From Treponema sp. (GTDB taxonomy: Bacteria > Spirochaetota > Spirochaetia > Treponematales > Breznakiellaceae), in assembly GCA_031268385.1 (NCBI GenBank), contig JAIRXH010000040.1, forward strand, positions 1 to 42,822: a DNA stretch of 42,822 nucleotides, written 5' to 3'. Positions 25,638-33,609 of the stretch are shown here, piece by piece. The notes under the pieces were generated by a model. It was not told the DNA's origin, made no database searches, and saw nothing but the letters and a program-made list of their open reading frames with translations. A program made the position numbers and the translations under genes. The stretch's first letter is position 1; each line of letters opens with the position of its first letter.

Positions 25638-25673
25638 GTTTCCTCCCAAATCATTTTTTCCCGCGAAAACACA

Positions 25674-26930
25674 CTAAAAAAATTCCTTCGAAAGCCATTC
25701 CTTGAGTTTTCCGAACAGATCGGCCTGTCCCTTGTCCCGTGACCGCGTTTCCCCCCGTTCGGCGCCCTTCAATTCCCGGTCGCCGCCTTCAAGAACAAGT
25801 CCTATCGCCGCGGCGTAGAGGGGGCTGGCAAATTCCCCGGAAAGCCCATCCACCCCCAGGGGAAATCCTGTCCGTACCGGAAGGGAAAAGATCTCCTGTG
25901 CAAGTTCCACCGTCCCCGGCAGCAGGGCGCCTCCTCCGGTCAACACCAGGCCTCCTCCCAGCGGCCGGGGCAGAACCAGGGTGTCCAGATGTTCCTTTAC
26001 CATCTTGAAGATCTCCTCCATACGGGGCCTTATGACGGCAAGGATGTGAGATCTGGGTATGGCCTGGGGCGGACGGCTTCCCACGCCCGGCACGATAACA
26101 TCGGCGTCGTCCTCAAGCTGCCCATCCCAGCAGCATCCCGCCTCAAGTTTTATTTTCTCCGCGTTCTCGATGGAGATATGGTTAAGTATGGAGATGTCAC
26201 TCGTTACCTGCGCCCCGCCCGCCGGCACGGTGGCTATGAAACAGGCGGAACCGTCACAGTAGACAAGAAGATCGGTGGTTCCCCCGCCAAGATCGACAAG
26301 GGCGACGCCCATGTCCCTTTCCTCTTCGGTAAGCACGGCCCGGCCTGAGGCGAGAGGCTGAAGGATCAGATCGTTTACCATGAATCCGGCGCGGTTGACA
26401 CATTTGACGAGGTTGCCGGCGCTTGTCGACGAACAGGTGATAATGTGCACCTCGGATTCAAGACGCATTCCTATCATGTCAAGGGGATCCCGTATTCCCT
26501 TCTGGCCGTCGACAATGTAGCTCTGGGGTATCACGGTAAGGATCTGGCGGTCCAGGGGAATTACAATCCCCCGGGCCACTCCAAGGACCCGGTTAATGTC
26601 GTCCTGCCCTATTTCCCTTGTTTCGCTCCTGGTTTTCCCCGCTACGGTAACCACACCCCGGGAAAGGATGCCTTCGATGTGGCTGCCGCCTATCCCCGTC
26701 CAGCAGGCGCGCACCTCACGGCCGCTGCGCATCTCGGCGGCTTCTATGGCCTGGGACACGGAACGGAGCGTGGCCTCTATATTCACCACTACTCCCTTGC
26801 GCAGCCCCGTGGAGGGGGAAAGGCCCACCCCGGTAATTTCGAGATCTCCGTTTTCATTGCGCTCGCCTATGACGGCGCATACCTTGGTCGTGCCGACGTC
26901 AAGCCCCACGACTAAATCGTCATTCGCCAG
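25674..26930 (-). CDS. ftsA: Cell division protein FtsA, probable CTG start
   Basis: Encodes 418 residues if started at CTG 26930, which has AAGGAGG 6 nt upstream and gives an N-terminus ending in VVGLDVGTTKVCAVIGE, complete for the first beta strand of the actin fold. There is no in-frame ATG. The GTG at 26909 (411 residues) would remove that strand and has no ribosome site nearby. Phosphate-binding loops (GLDVGTTK, ALVDLGGGTTDLLVY) and the adenosine motif (LVLTGGGALLPG) are present. The C-terminus KGQADLFGKLKEWLSKEFF can form the amphipathic membrane-targeting helix. FtsA anchors FtsZ to the membrane. Confidence 0.93.
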   Translation of the reverse strand: MANDDLVVGLDVGTTKVCAVIGERNENGDLEITGVGLSPSTGLRKGVVVNIEATLRSVSQAIEAAEMRSGREVRACWTGIGGSHIEGILSRGVVTVAGKTRSETREIGQDDINRVLGVARGIVIPLDRQILTVIPQSYIVDGQKGIRDPLDMIGMRLESEVHIITCSSTSAGNLVKCVNRAGFMVNDLILQPLASGRAVLTEEERDMGVALVDLGGGTTDLLVYCDGSACFIATVPAGGAQVTSDISILNHISIENAEKIKLEAGCCWDGQLEDDADVIVPGVGSRPPQAIPRSHILAVIRPRMEEIFKMVKEHLDTLVLPRPLGGGLVLTGGGALLPGTVELAQEIFSLPVRTGFPLGVDGLSGEFASPLYAAAIGLVLEGGDRELKGAERGETRSRDKGQADLFGKLKEWLSKEFF

Positions 26931-27741
26931 GGGAGGCCTCCTTCATTGTATAGGACGCGGTCGCGGTTCTGAAATCAATTTCCTCCAGTTCCGCGTGCCT
27001 TGACCGGAACACGTCTATCATGAGCAATACATAACGGAGAGTATCCTCGTTTATATTGTCCTCAAGACGAACCCTTACCGGATTATGTACCGGATAAAGA
27101 ACAAGATCATAGCCGTCAAAGGGCTTCCTGTTTATGTATATCTCGGATATGGCTTCCAGCAGTTCAGGCGCGCCGGCGCTTATTTTTTCGATGTTTTCAA
27201 GGAGCGGGCTGAATACGGCGGGAAGCCTCATGCCCGGAACGGGGGTCCTGTCCATGACCATTCCCGACAGTATGGGAAGCCGGGGAGAAGCCTCCGTGAT
27301 CCCCACGCCGATGATGACGCCGCCCCGGTCAAAATAGACGGGAACGGTCCGGCCGCCGCCTGACACAAGGGCCATGGCGGCGGGCACGCGGGGACTGAGG
27401 AATATCTTCACCCTGTCGGGGAAACGCTTCAATACTCTGGCTGTTTCAACCATGTAATGTTTCTCCAGTTCCCGTTCCACACGGGAGGCGTCCACGGTAA
27501 ACCAGGAAGATCTGCCGCCTATGCCGGCAAGGGAAAGAACCGTATCCTGGTCCATGCCGGGAAAGGCGTTTATCTCGACTTCCTCAAGGGGCATGCAGGG
27601 ACTCACGGCGAAAAGCCACACCAGTTCCGCGGCAATAACAAGGGCGGCGGCCATTATGAGCCGTTTAAGTCCCTTTCCCGCCCGTACCGGGGCGGCCTTC
27701 ACGGAAATGACATCTTCGGAATAGATAAAATCACCCTGCAT
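26920..27741 (-). CDS. ftsQ: Cell division protein FtsQ (POTRA-domain)
   Basis: Encodes 273 residues from the ATG at 27741 (GGAGG 9 nt upstream), overlapping ftsW by 11 bp; the open frame to 27834 lies inside ftsW. A short cytoplasmic part is followed by one membrane segment (RLIMAAALVIAAELVWLFAV) and a periplasmic POTRA-like domain (LEEVEINAFPGMDQDTVLSLAG, VERELEKHYMVETARVLKRFPD, VKIFLSPRVPAAM). This is the FtsQ/DivIB plan. FtsQ links FtsL and FtsB-type proteins to the rest of the divisome. Confidence 0.88.
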   Translation of the reverse strand: MQGDFIYSEDVISVKAAPVRAGKGLKRLIMAAALVIAAELVWLFAVSPCMPLEEVEINAFPGMDQDTVLSLAGIGGRSSWFTVDASRVERELEKHYMVETARVLKRFPDRVKIFLSPRVPAAMALVSGGGRTVPVYFDRGGVIIGVGITEASPRLPILSGMVMDRTPVPGMRLPAVFSPLLENIEKISAGAPELLEAISEIYINRKPFDGYDLVLYPVHNPVRVRLEDNINEDTLRYVLLMIDVFRSRHAELEEIDFRTATASYTMKEASPGE

Positions 27742-28900
27742 TCCAGGCTTCCTCCCGCGCGTTCCGCCTTTCCCTCTTCCGGTTCCGCCGCGCCACATTG
27801 ACAATGAGCCCGGAAACCAGAAGCGTCGTGGCAAGGGAAGATCCTCCGGCCGAAAAAAAAGGAAGCGGCACCCCTGTCGCCGGCAGAACCCCCGCCGCCA
27901 CCGCCACGTTAAGCAGGGCCTGCGAAAGGATAACGGTTACAAGGCCCGAAGCCAGAAGCCGCGTAAAAACAGATTCGGATCTTTCCGCCGCGCGGTATCC
28001 CAGAACGGCGAAAATGCCAAATATGGCAAAAAAGAAAAGCACCCCCAAAAACCCCGATTCTTCGGCAAACGATGAAAAAATAAAATCCGAATGTACCTCG
28101 GGAACGCTGGCTATTTTCCGCGTTCCCTGGCCTATGCCCTTGCCCCAGAAACCGCCCGAACCTATGGTAAGCAGGGACGCGCGGACCTGGAAGCCCGCTC
28201 CCTGGGGTTCCCATCCCGGCCAGAGAAAACTGATAAGCCGCCGCAGCCTGTGCTCCCTTGTAAGGATGAGGAGGCTCGACAGGGGAAGCAGCATGACGAC
28301 CGCGGCGAAAAAATACCTGAGCTTTACACCCGCGAGGAAGAAGATGACAAGGGCGTTCACCGCTATGAAAACCGCGGTGGAAAAATTGTTCTGCAGATAG
28401 ATCAGCACAAAAAAGAGGGCGGTTACCAGCACGGGAGGAAGCACGCTCGCGGCAAAAGATTCCATCTCGTTCTGTTTCCTGTCGAAGATGTGGGCCAGGT
28501 ACAGGGGAAGAACAAGCTTGACCAGTTCGGAAGGCTGATAAGTCCAGCTTCCCAGGTGTATCCACCGGCTCGCCCCGTTCCTGGTTACCCCTATGCCGGG
28601 AACAAAGGTAAGGACGCAGAGCACAGCGCCGCCCAGGAGAAGGGGCCGCACAAGGGCCCGCACCCGTTCAAGACGCACGCGGGAAGCAATAAAAAAGAGC
28701 AGAAGACCCGCCGCCCCAAGCAGAGCCTGGCGGGAAAAGAAATACAGTCCGTCGGAAAAGAAACGTTCCGCCATGGCGTAAGAGGAAGAATACAGGGTCA
28801 CAAGGCCTATCCCCGCCAGAAGGAAGACACTGGCGGCAAGGACGTGATCTTCGCGCACACGGGAAGCGTTTACCGTTTTTTCCGCGTCTATTCCGTACAT
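27731..28900 (-). CDS. ftsW: Peptidoglycan polymerase FtsW (SEDS family)
   Basis: Encodes 389 residues with about ten hydrophobic segments. SEDS motifs are intact: GASRWIHLGSWTYQPSELVKL, LQNNFSTAVF, GFQVRASLLTIGSGGFWGKG, EVHSDFIFSSFAEESGFLG and the final LPATGVPLPFFSAGGSS. FtsW makes septal glycan strands together with a class B penicillin-binding protein, which is not encoded here. It follows mraY after 7 bp. In many bacteria murD lies between these two; it is absent here. Confidence 0.95.
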   Translation of the reverse strand: MYGIDAEKTVNASRVREDHVLAASVFLLAGIGLVTLYSSSYAMAERFFSDGLYFFSRQALLGAAGLLLFFIASRVRLERVRALVRPLLLGGAVLCVLTFVPGIGVTRNGASRWIHLGSWTYQPSELVKLVLPLYLAHIFDRKQNEMESFAASVLPPVLVTALFFVLIYLQNNFSTAVFIAVNALVIFFLAGVKLRYFFAAVVMLLPLSSLLILTREHRLRRLISFLWPGWEPQGAGFQVRASLLTIGSGGFWGKGIGQGTRKIASVPEVHSDFIFSSFAEESGFLGVLFFFAIFGIFAVLGYRAAERSESVFTRLLASGLVTVILSQALLNVAVAAGVLPATGVPLPFFSAGGSSLATTLLVSGLIVNVARRNRKRERRNAREEAWNAG

Positions 28901-28907
28901 TTTTTAC

Positions 28908-29987
28908 CTACTGAATCTTCAGCGTTGAAAGGGCTATGATGGCAAAAAGCCCCCCGAGTATCCAGAACCGGATTACGACTTTCGTTTCCGCCCAGCCCGA
29001 CAGTTCAAAATGATGATGAATGGGCGCCATTTTGAACACCCGTTTCTTCCGCAGCCTGAAGAAAAACACCTGTATGATCACCGATGCAATCTCCAGCACA
29101 AAAACGCCGCCTATGACAAGGCAGAGTATTTCCTTTTTTATGACAAGGGAAATAACCGCCACAACGCCCCCCAGCGAAAGACTGCCGACATCGCCCATGA
29201 AAACCTCCGCGGGGTGTGCGTTGAACCAGAGGAAACCTACGCAGGCCCCCACCACCGCGAGGCAGAACACCGTCAGCTCGCCGGCGTCCTGAATGTAGGG
29301 AATGCCCAGGTACGAGGAATAATCGACCCGCCCCGAAATATAGGTAAGGAACGCGAGGGTCACGAACACCAGAATAAGAAGCCCGGCAAGAAGCCCGTCA
29401 AGCCCGTCGGAAAAATTCACCGCGTTTGACTCGCCCACAATGAGGAGCATTCCGAAGGGTACCCACAGGAAACCGAGATCCACGACGGCATTCTTGAAGA
29501 AAGGCAGATACAGCGACGTGATATGCTCTTCGCCTGAAAAATAAAGTATCAGCATTACCAGGGCGGCCACGGCAAACTGGCCCGCCAGTTTGCCCCAGGC
29601 CGGAAGCCCTTCGGAATTATGCCGGACCACCTTGAGGTAGTCGTCGGCAAAACCAATCGCCGAAAGGGAAACAAAAGTCCCAAGTACAAGCCATACTTTA
29701 AGGCTTCCCAAATCCATCCACAGCAGCATGGAGATGAGCACCGAAAAAATGATAAATACCCCGCCCATCGTGGGAGTCCCCGACTTGCGCAGGTGCGTTT
29801 CGGGGCCGTCCGGCCGCACCGACTGGCCGACTTTAAGACTCCGCAGCATCACAATGACGCGGGGACCCAGCATGAAACAGATGAGCAGGGTGGTAAGCGC
29901 GGCGTAAGCGCCCCGGAACGTCAGATAGATAAAGACGTTGAACGGTGTAAAGAACTTTACCAGCGGATAAATGAATTCCAGAAACAC
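28908..29987 (-). CDS. mraY: Phospho-N-acetylmuramoyl-pentapeptide transferase MraY
   Basis: Encodes 359 residues from the GTG at 29987, which shares one base with the murF stop (TAGTG) and has AAGGGGGG about 7 nt upstream; the frame upstream of it lies inside murF. Key segments are KSGTPTMGGVFI, GFADDYLKV, the catalytic NAVNFSDGLDGLLAG, the AHPAEVFMGDVGSLSLGG pocket and PIHHHFELSGW. Ten membrane segments are expected. MraY transfers the muramoyl-pentapeptide to undecaprenyl phosphate to make lipid I. Confidence 0.96.
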   Translation of the reverse strand: MFLEFIYPLVKFFTPFNVFIYLTFRGAYAALTTLLICFMLGPRVIVMLRSLKVGQSVRPDGPETHLRKSGTPTMGGVFIIFSVLISMLLWMDLGSLKVWLVLGTFVSLSAIGFADDYLKVVRHNSEGLPAWGKLAGQFAVAALVMLILYFSGEEHITSLYLPFFKNAVVDLGFLWVPFGMLLIVGESNAVNFSDGLDGLLAGLLILVFVTLAFLTYISGRVDYSSYLGIPYIQDAGELTVFCLAVVGACVGFLWFNAHPAEVFMGDVGSLSLGGVVAVISLVIKKEILCLVIGGVFVLEIASVIIQVFFFRLRKKRVFKMAPIHHHFELSGWAETKVVIRFWILGGLFAIIALSTLKIQ

Positions 29988-31372
29988 TACGCCGCCCCCC
30001 TTCCAAGCACGCCGGAAAGCCGTTCCAATGCACAACCCCGGGACCCCTTCAACAACACCAAATCCCCGGGGTGAACATAGTCCTCAAGGGCACGGGCCAG
30101 CTCGCCAAAATTGTTGCTATGAAACCATGAAACGCGGGCGTCATCTTCAAGGACTGCCGCCGCGGCTTCGGTTTCAACTCCGAAAAGAAACACCATGTCG
30201 GCGCCGGAAGCGGCAAGGAGGCGGCCCAGCGCGCTGTGCGCTTCCTCCGAGGCGTTTCCCAGTTCCAGCATGGAACCCAAAACATATACGCGGCGGCCCT
30301 TCCAGAGGAGCCCGTCGCAAAAAGCCACTACCTCTGCCACCGATTCGGGATTCGCGTTATAGCAGTCCCGGATCACGGTAACAGGCCCCAAAAAAATTTC
30401 CCCCCTGCCAAAGAGGGGCCTTACCAGGGAGAGTCCCTCCCGTACCGCCCGGCCGCTTACCGGCGCCTGCTTCGCTATGGCAAGAGCCCCAAGCACATTC
30501 CGCAGGTTATACGGACCGGGAAGGGCGCAACGCGCGGCCTCCCCCTCCCAGGTTATTTCGGCGCCGTCAAGTCCCAGATCACGCACGGCCCCAAGTTCCG
30601 TAAAGGAATCCCGGCCGTAAAAAATTACCTTTCCCCGCACGTCACGGGCAAGAACATCGCGGTAATCATCACCGGCGGGGATCAGCGCCCGCCCGTTTCC
30701 GTCAAACTGTGAAAAAATATTTTTTTTCTCTTCAGCTATGGCGTCCCGGCTGCCGAGAATTCCGATATGGGCAGTCCCCACGCAGGTAACAAGGGCGATA
30801 TGAGGACGAAGGACACGGGCAAGCTCCCCGATTTCCCCGCGGCGGTTCATCCCCATTTCAAAGATCCCCGCCTCATGACGATCCCTGACCGCGAAAACCG
30901 AAAGGGGAAGTCCCGTTTCGGAATTGAGGTTCCCTTCGTTCATCACCACAGCCTTCTCCCGCGAGACGATCTTCGCGGCAATTTCCTTGACGGTGGTTTT
31001 TCCCGATGAACCGGTGATCCCTATCCTGAGAAGGCCGGGAAATTTGTCAAGATAGGCCCTGGCGGCGTTCTGCAGGCCGGCAAGAGTATTCTCCACAACT
31101 ACAAGTTCCCGCCCCCTGCTTTTGGCAAGTCCTGTCAAATCAAGGCTTTTGTCCTCAAGTTTCGACGCCTCAACCAGGGCCCCGGCGGCGCCCCTGTCAA
31201 AGGCGGCTTCCACAAAACGGTGGCCGTCGTCCGAGCCGCCCCTGAGGGCGGCGAAGAGGCCGCCCGGCTCCGCCTTTCGGGAATCCAGGCAGACCGACGA
31301 AAAACCATCGTCACGGCCGGCAAAGGAAAAACGCCGCGCCCCAAGAGACAGGGCCAGTTCGGCAAAACTCAT
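29987..31372 (-). CDS. murF: UDP-MurNAc-tripeptide:D-Ala-D-Ala ligase MurF
   Basis: Encodes 461 residues from the ATG at 31372. A TTG at 31390, overlapping the stop of the upstream gene and with GGAGG only 4 nt away, would add six residues and is a real alternative. The N-terminal domain (MSFAELALSLGARRFSFAG) is followed by the ATP site GSSGKTT (121-127), NEGNLNSETGLPLSVFAV, and the DCYNANPESV motif. MurF adds D-Ala-D-Ala to complete the cytoplasmic pentapeptide precursor, the substrate of MraY encoded next. Confidence 0.94.
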   Translation of the reverse strand: MSFAELALSLGARRFSFAGRDDGFSSVCLDSRKAEPGGLFAALRGGSDDGHRFVEAAFDRGAAGALVEASKLEDKSLDLTGLAKSRGRELVVVENTLAGLQNAARAYLDKFPGLLRIGITGSSGKTTVKEIAAKIVSREKAVVMNEGNLNSETGLPLSVFAVRDRHEAGIFEMGMNRRGEIGELARVLRPHIALVTCVGTAHIGILGSRDAIAEEKKNIFSQFDGNGRALIPAGDDYRDVLARDVRGKVIFYGRDSFTELGAVRDLGLDGAEITWEGEAARCALPGPYNLRNVLGALAIAKQAPVSGRAVREGLSLVRPLFGRGEIFLGPVTVIRDCYNANPESVAEVVAFCDGLLWKGRRVYVLGSMLELGNASEEAHSALGRLLAASGADMVFLFGVETEAAAAVLEDDARVSWFHSNNFGELARALEDYVHPGDLVLLKGSRGCALERLSGVLGRGAA

Positions 31373-31386
31373 AAGACGACCGTCTT

Positions 31387-31689
31387 TCAAGGTCCCTCCC
31401 GTTCCGGCGCGGCCGCGCCTGTAATTTTTATCTGAAGCACCGCTTCGGGGGCTATCTTTTCCAGTTCCAGATCGTGCAGGGCGATATTTTCTATGCGTTC
31501 CGATGAAGAAAGCACCGCTATCCCCGCGATAAGCCGCTTGTTGCTTTCGATCCACTGTTCCTGGGCATCCTCAAAACGCCTGGTTTCCTGTTCCAGCGCC
31601 GTATAGCGGACCGCCTGCCAGGCGTTAAGGCCAAAAAGGACCGGTATGCTTAACACCGTAAAATAAAGAAGTAAGGTCCGCCTCATCAT
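31387..31689 (-). CDS. ftsL: FtsL-like divisome protein
   Basis: Encodes 100 residues. A single N-terminal membrane segment (LLLYFTVLSIPVLFGLNAW) is followed by a charged helical stretch (YTALEQETRRFEDAQEQWIESNKRLIAGI) that can form a coiled coil. Size, topology and position between rsmH and murF match FtsL or its spirochete counterpart. Sequence identity of such proteins is always low, so the call rests on position. Its ATG overlaps the rsmH stop by 4 bp. FtsL bridges FtsQ and FtsW/PBP activation. Confidence 0.7.
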   Translation of the reverse strand: MMRRTLLLYFTVLSIPVLFGLNAWQAVRYTALEQETRRFEDAQEQWIESNKRLIAGIAVLSSSERIENIALHDLELEKIAPEAVLQIKITGAAAPEREGP

Positions 31690-32636
31690 TGTCCGTCCTC
31701 ATCCAGCACTTTTTCCGCCGCCCGGAGCCGGGCGCTCCGCGAAGGCGGATTTTTTTCAATTTCGGCGCCGTCCGGGGTAATTCCCTTGCGGGTCAGCACG
31801 TTAACGGCCCGCCGCCCCTCACACCTACATATCGGCGCTTCGGGAGGACAGGTACAGTCCCTGTTTTTTTCCCGGAAGAAATTTTTGACGACGCGATCTT
31901 CCAGCGAGTGGAAGGTAATGACCCCCAGCCTGCCGCCGGGTTCAAGGATGCGCAGGGCCCCCTCCAGAAGGCCCGGCAGACGGGAAAGTTCTCCGTTAAC
32001 GGCGATACGCAGGGCCTGGAATGTCTTTGTCGCCGGGTGAAAGGGCCCGTAACGGCGGGAAGGCGGCACCGCCTGAGTCACCAGTTCGGCGAGGGCCCCC
32101 GTCGTCGTAACAGGCGCGTCTTTCCGCTGCTCCACAATGGCGCGGGCTATACGCCGCGACTGGCGTTCCCCTGCGTTATTGTACAGGAGGTCGGCCAGAT
32201 CGGCCTGGTCAAGCCGGGCAAGTAGATCCGCGGCGGTGGAGCCTCGTGAAATGTCAATGCGCATGTCAAGAAATTCATCTTTTCTGAAACTGAAGCCCCG
32301 GTTTCCCTTTTCGTAGTGATAGAAACTTACCCCCAGATCCATGAGGATAATGTCGGGCCTTTTAAGTTCCGCCGGATACTCGGCAAAAAAATCCTGGGAC
32401 CAGCCGGAATAAAAATGAACCCTTTCCCCAAATTCGGCAAGACGCGCCCTGGCAATCTCGAGAATGGCAGGATCGGCGTCTACCCCTATCACACGAAGAT
32501 CCGGAAAACGGGAAAGGAAAGCGAGGCTGTGCCCGGCCTCCCCGATGGTGGCGTCCACCATAAGTTCACCGTTCCTCTTCGGGGCGAGAATCCGCATTGT
32601 TTCCTCCGGCAAAACCGGAGTATGGACAACTTCCAT
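31686..32636 (-). CDS. rsmH: 16S rRNA (cytosine-N4) methyltransferase RsmH
   Basis: Encodes 316 residues. The opening HTPVLPEETMRIL, the SAM-binding VDATIGEAGHS loop, VIGVDADP, DLGVSFYHYEKGNRGFSFRKD, the FHPATKTFQALRIAVNGEL and GVITFHSLEDRVVKNFF motifs and the cysteine pair region CTCPPEAPICRC are all typical. RsmH (MraW) methylates C1402 of 16S rRNA. It is the second gene after mraZ in nearly all bacteria with a division cluster, and it is so here, with a 28-bp gap. Confidence 0.97.
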   Translation of the reverse strand: MEVVHTPVLPEETMRILAPKRNGELMVDATIGEAGHSLAFLSRFPDLRVIGVDADPAILEIARARLAEFGERVHFYSGWSQDFFAEYPAELKRPDIILMDLGVSFYHYEKGNRGFSFRKDEFLDMRIDISRGSTAADLLARLDQADLADLLYNNAGERQSRRIARAIVEQRKDAPVTTTGALAELVTQAVPPSRRYGPFHPATKTFQALRIAVNGELSRLPGLLEGALRILEPGGRLGVITFHSLEDRVVKNFFREKNRDCTCPPEAPICRCEGRRAVNVLTRKGITPDGAEIEKNPPSRSARLRAAEKVLDEDGQ

Positions 32637-32664
32637 TGATTACCCCGCGGGTCCTTTCCCGCGT

Positions 32665-33120
32665 CTACGAAAAAAGCCTGATGGAACCCATTTTCCTCCA
32701 GGCTTCCTGAATAACCGGCCTGTTCTCGTTCAGGTAGGCGTTATGAAAATCCGAATCCCAAATTTCAAGGCGGTTTTCCGCGCTTAAAATCAGGCAGTCC
32801 CTGTTCAACCCGGCGTATTTGCGTATCGCCTGGGGTACGGGAATACGTCCCGATTTGTCAACCTCGACAACCTGGGCGGGAAGGATATGGAAGTACTCTA
32901 TCAGCGAGTATTCTTCCTCGGTTAGAACGGTGGAATCCCGCAGCTTGCCGGATACCTGCTCCCAGACTTCGGGAGTCATGACCCAGGCGCTGGGCTGCCT
33001 TCCCTGCGTGATCACCAGTTCGTTCACCCTGAAAATTTCCCGCAGACGTATGGGGATGGAGACCCTCCCCTTGTCGTCCAGCGTACTTTCAAATTTCCCG
33101 GTTCCAAGAATTGCCGCCAT
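32665..33120 (-). CDS. mraZ: Transcriptional regulator MraZ
   Basis: Encodes 151 residues with two SpoVT/AbrB-like swapped-hairpin repeats: the first at FESTLDDKGRVSIPIRLREIF, the second at AQVVEVDKSGRIPVPQAIRKYAG. MraZ forms a ring and represses its own division cluster by binding short repeats upstream. It is the first gene of the long - strand series. A promoter and GTGG-containing repeats lie immediately upstream (33145-33194), which suggests the same autoregulation. Confidence 0.95.
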   Translation of the reverse strand: MAAILGTGKFESTLDDKGRVSIPIRLREIFRVNELVITQGRQPSAWVMTPEVWEQVSGKLRDSTVLTEEEYSLIEYFHILPAQVVEVDKSGRIPVPQAIRKYAGLNRDCLILSAENRLEIWDSDFHNAYLNENRPVIQEAWRKMGSIRLFS

Positions 33121-33144
33121 ACTATCCTATTTTATGCGAACTTT

Positions 33145-33194
33145 TGCCACTACCACCCACCAATAATTATTACAAGCAAGCTCTTTCCAGTCAA
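33145..33194 (-). promoter_or_regulatory. Promoter and possible MraZ box upstream of mraZ
   Basis: On the - strand TTGACT (33194-33189) is followed after 16 bp by TAATAA (33172-33167), a reasonable sigma-70-type promoter. Just downstream, around the expected transcription start, lies GTGGGTGGTAGTGGC (33160-33146), where TGG units recur at a 10-bp period as in known MraZ boxes. On the opposite strand TTGCCA (33144-33149) and TATTAC (33168-33173), 18 bp apart, might drive the divergent genes, so the two promoters would overlap. Confidence 0.5.
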
Positions 33195-33340
33195 TTGGAG
33201 ACAGGAAAGAAACATGAAATTTATTGGAGAAAATGCGGGAATGTCCTACACATCTGTATAGGTATGCGTGAAAACGGCAAGGGGCGCGGAAGAAACGCCG
33301 CGAAAGCAGCCGATCTTGTATTCACGCCGCCGGCGGCGTT

Positions 33341-33604
33341 ATGATCACCGGTATGTACATGGACGAATATTTCATCGTTTTCCCCGAAGGAGATGTCCAG
33401 GAAATCCCCGGACGGCTTCCCATAAACGATATTGTGGACATCAACGGCAGCCATCTTCCCCTGCCCCTCCCCACCAACCGGATGATCGCCTTTCGGGTGG
33501 CCCGCATCAAAGTCAATGAAACAAAGGGAAGGAGCGAAACCCTGCACTATCTGGAGATGTTGAGCGCCGACGAACTTGTCCCCCTGTCCGGCGGCGGGGA
33601 GTGA
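33341..33604 (+). CDS. Small unknown protein upstream of the nuclease-like gene
   Basis: Encodes 87 residues from ATG 33341; ATG codons at 33353 and 33359 are alternatives and none has a good ribosome site. The product is mixed alpha/beta (EYFIVFPEGDVQEIPGRLP, RMIAFRVARIKVNETKG) with no signal peptide or membrane segment. I do not recognise the family. A perfect 16-bp palindrome ends 2 bp before the ATG. The gene runs into the next one with a 5-bp gap, or a 4-bp overlap if the next gene starts at GTG 33601, so the pair is probably cotranscribed divergently from mraZ. Confidence 0.6.
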   Translation: MITGMYMDEYFIVFPEGDVQEIPGRLPINDIVDINGSHLPLPLPTNRMIAFRVARIKVNETKGRSETLHYLEMLSADELVPLSGGGE

Positions 33605-33609
33605 ACCGG

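Noticed and set aside
33213-33260. Short open frame with an AGGA upstream in the mraZ divergent region
   Set aside because: Only 15 codons, with no support beyond the start context.
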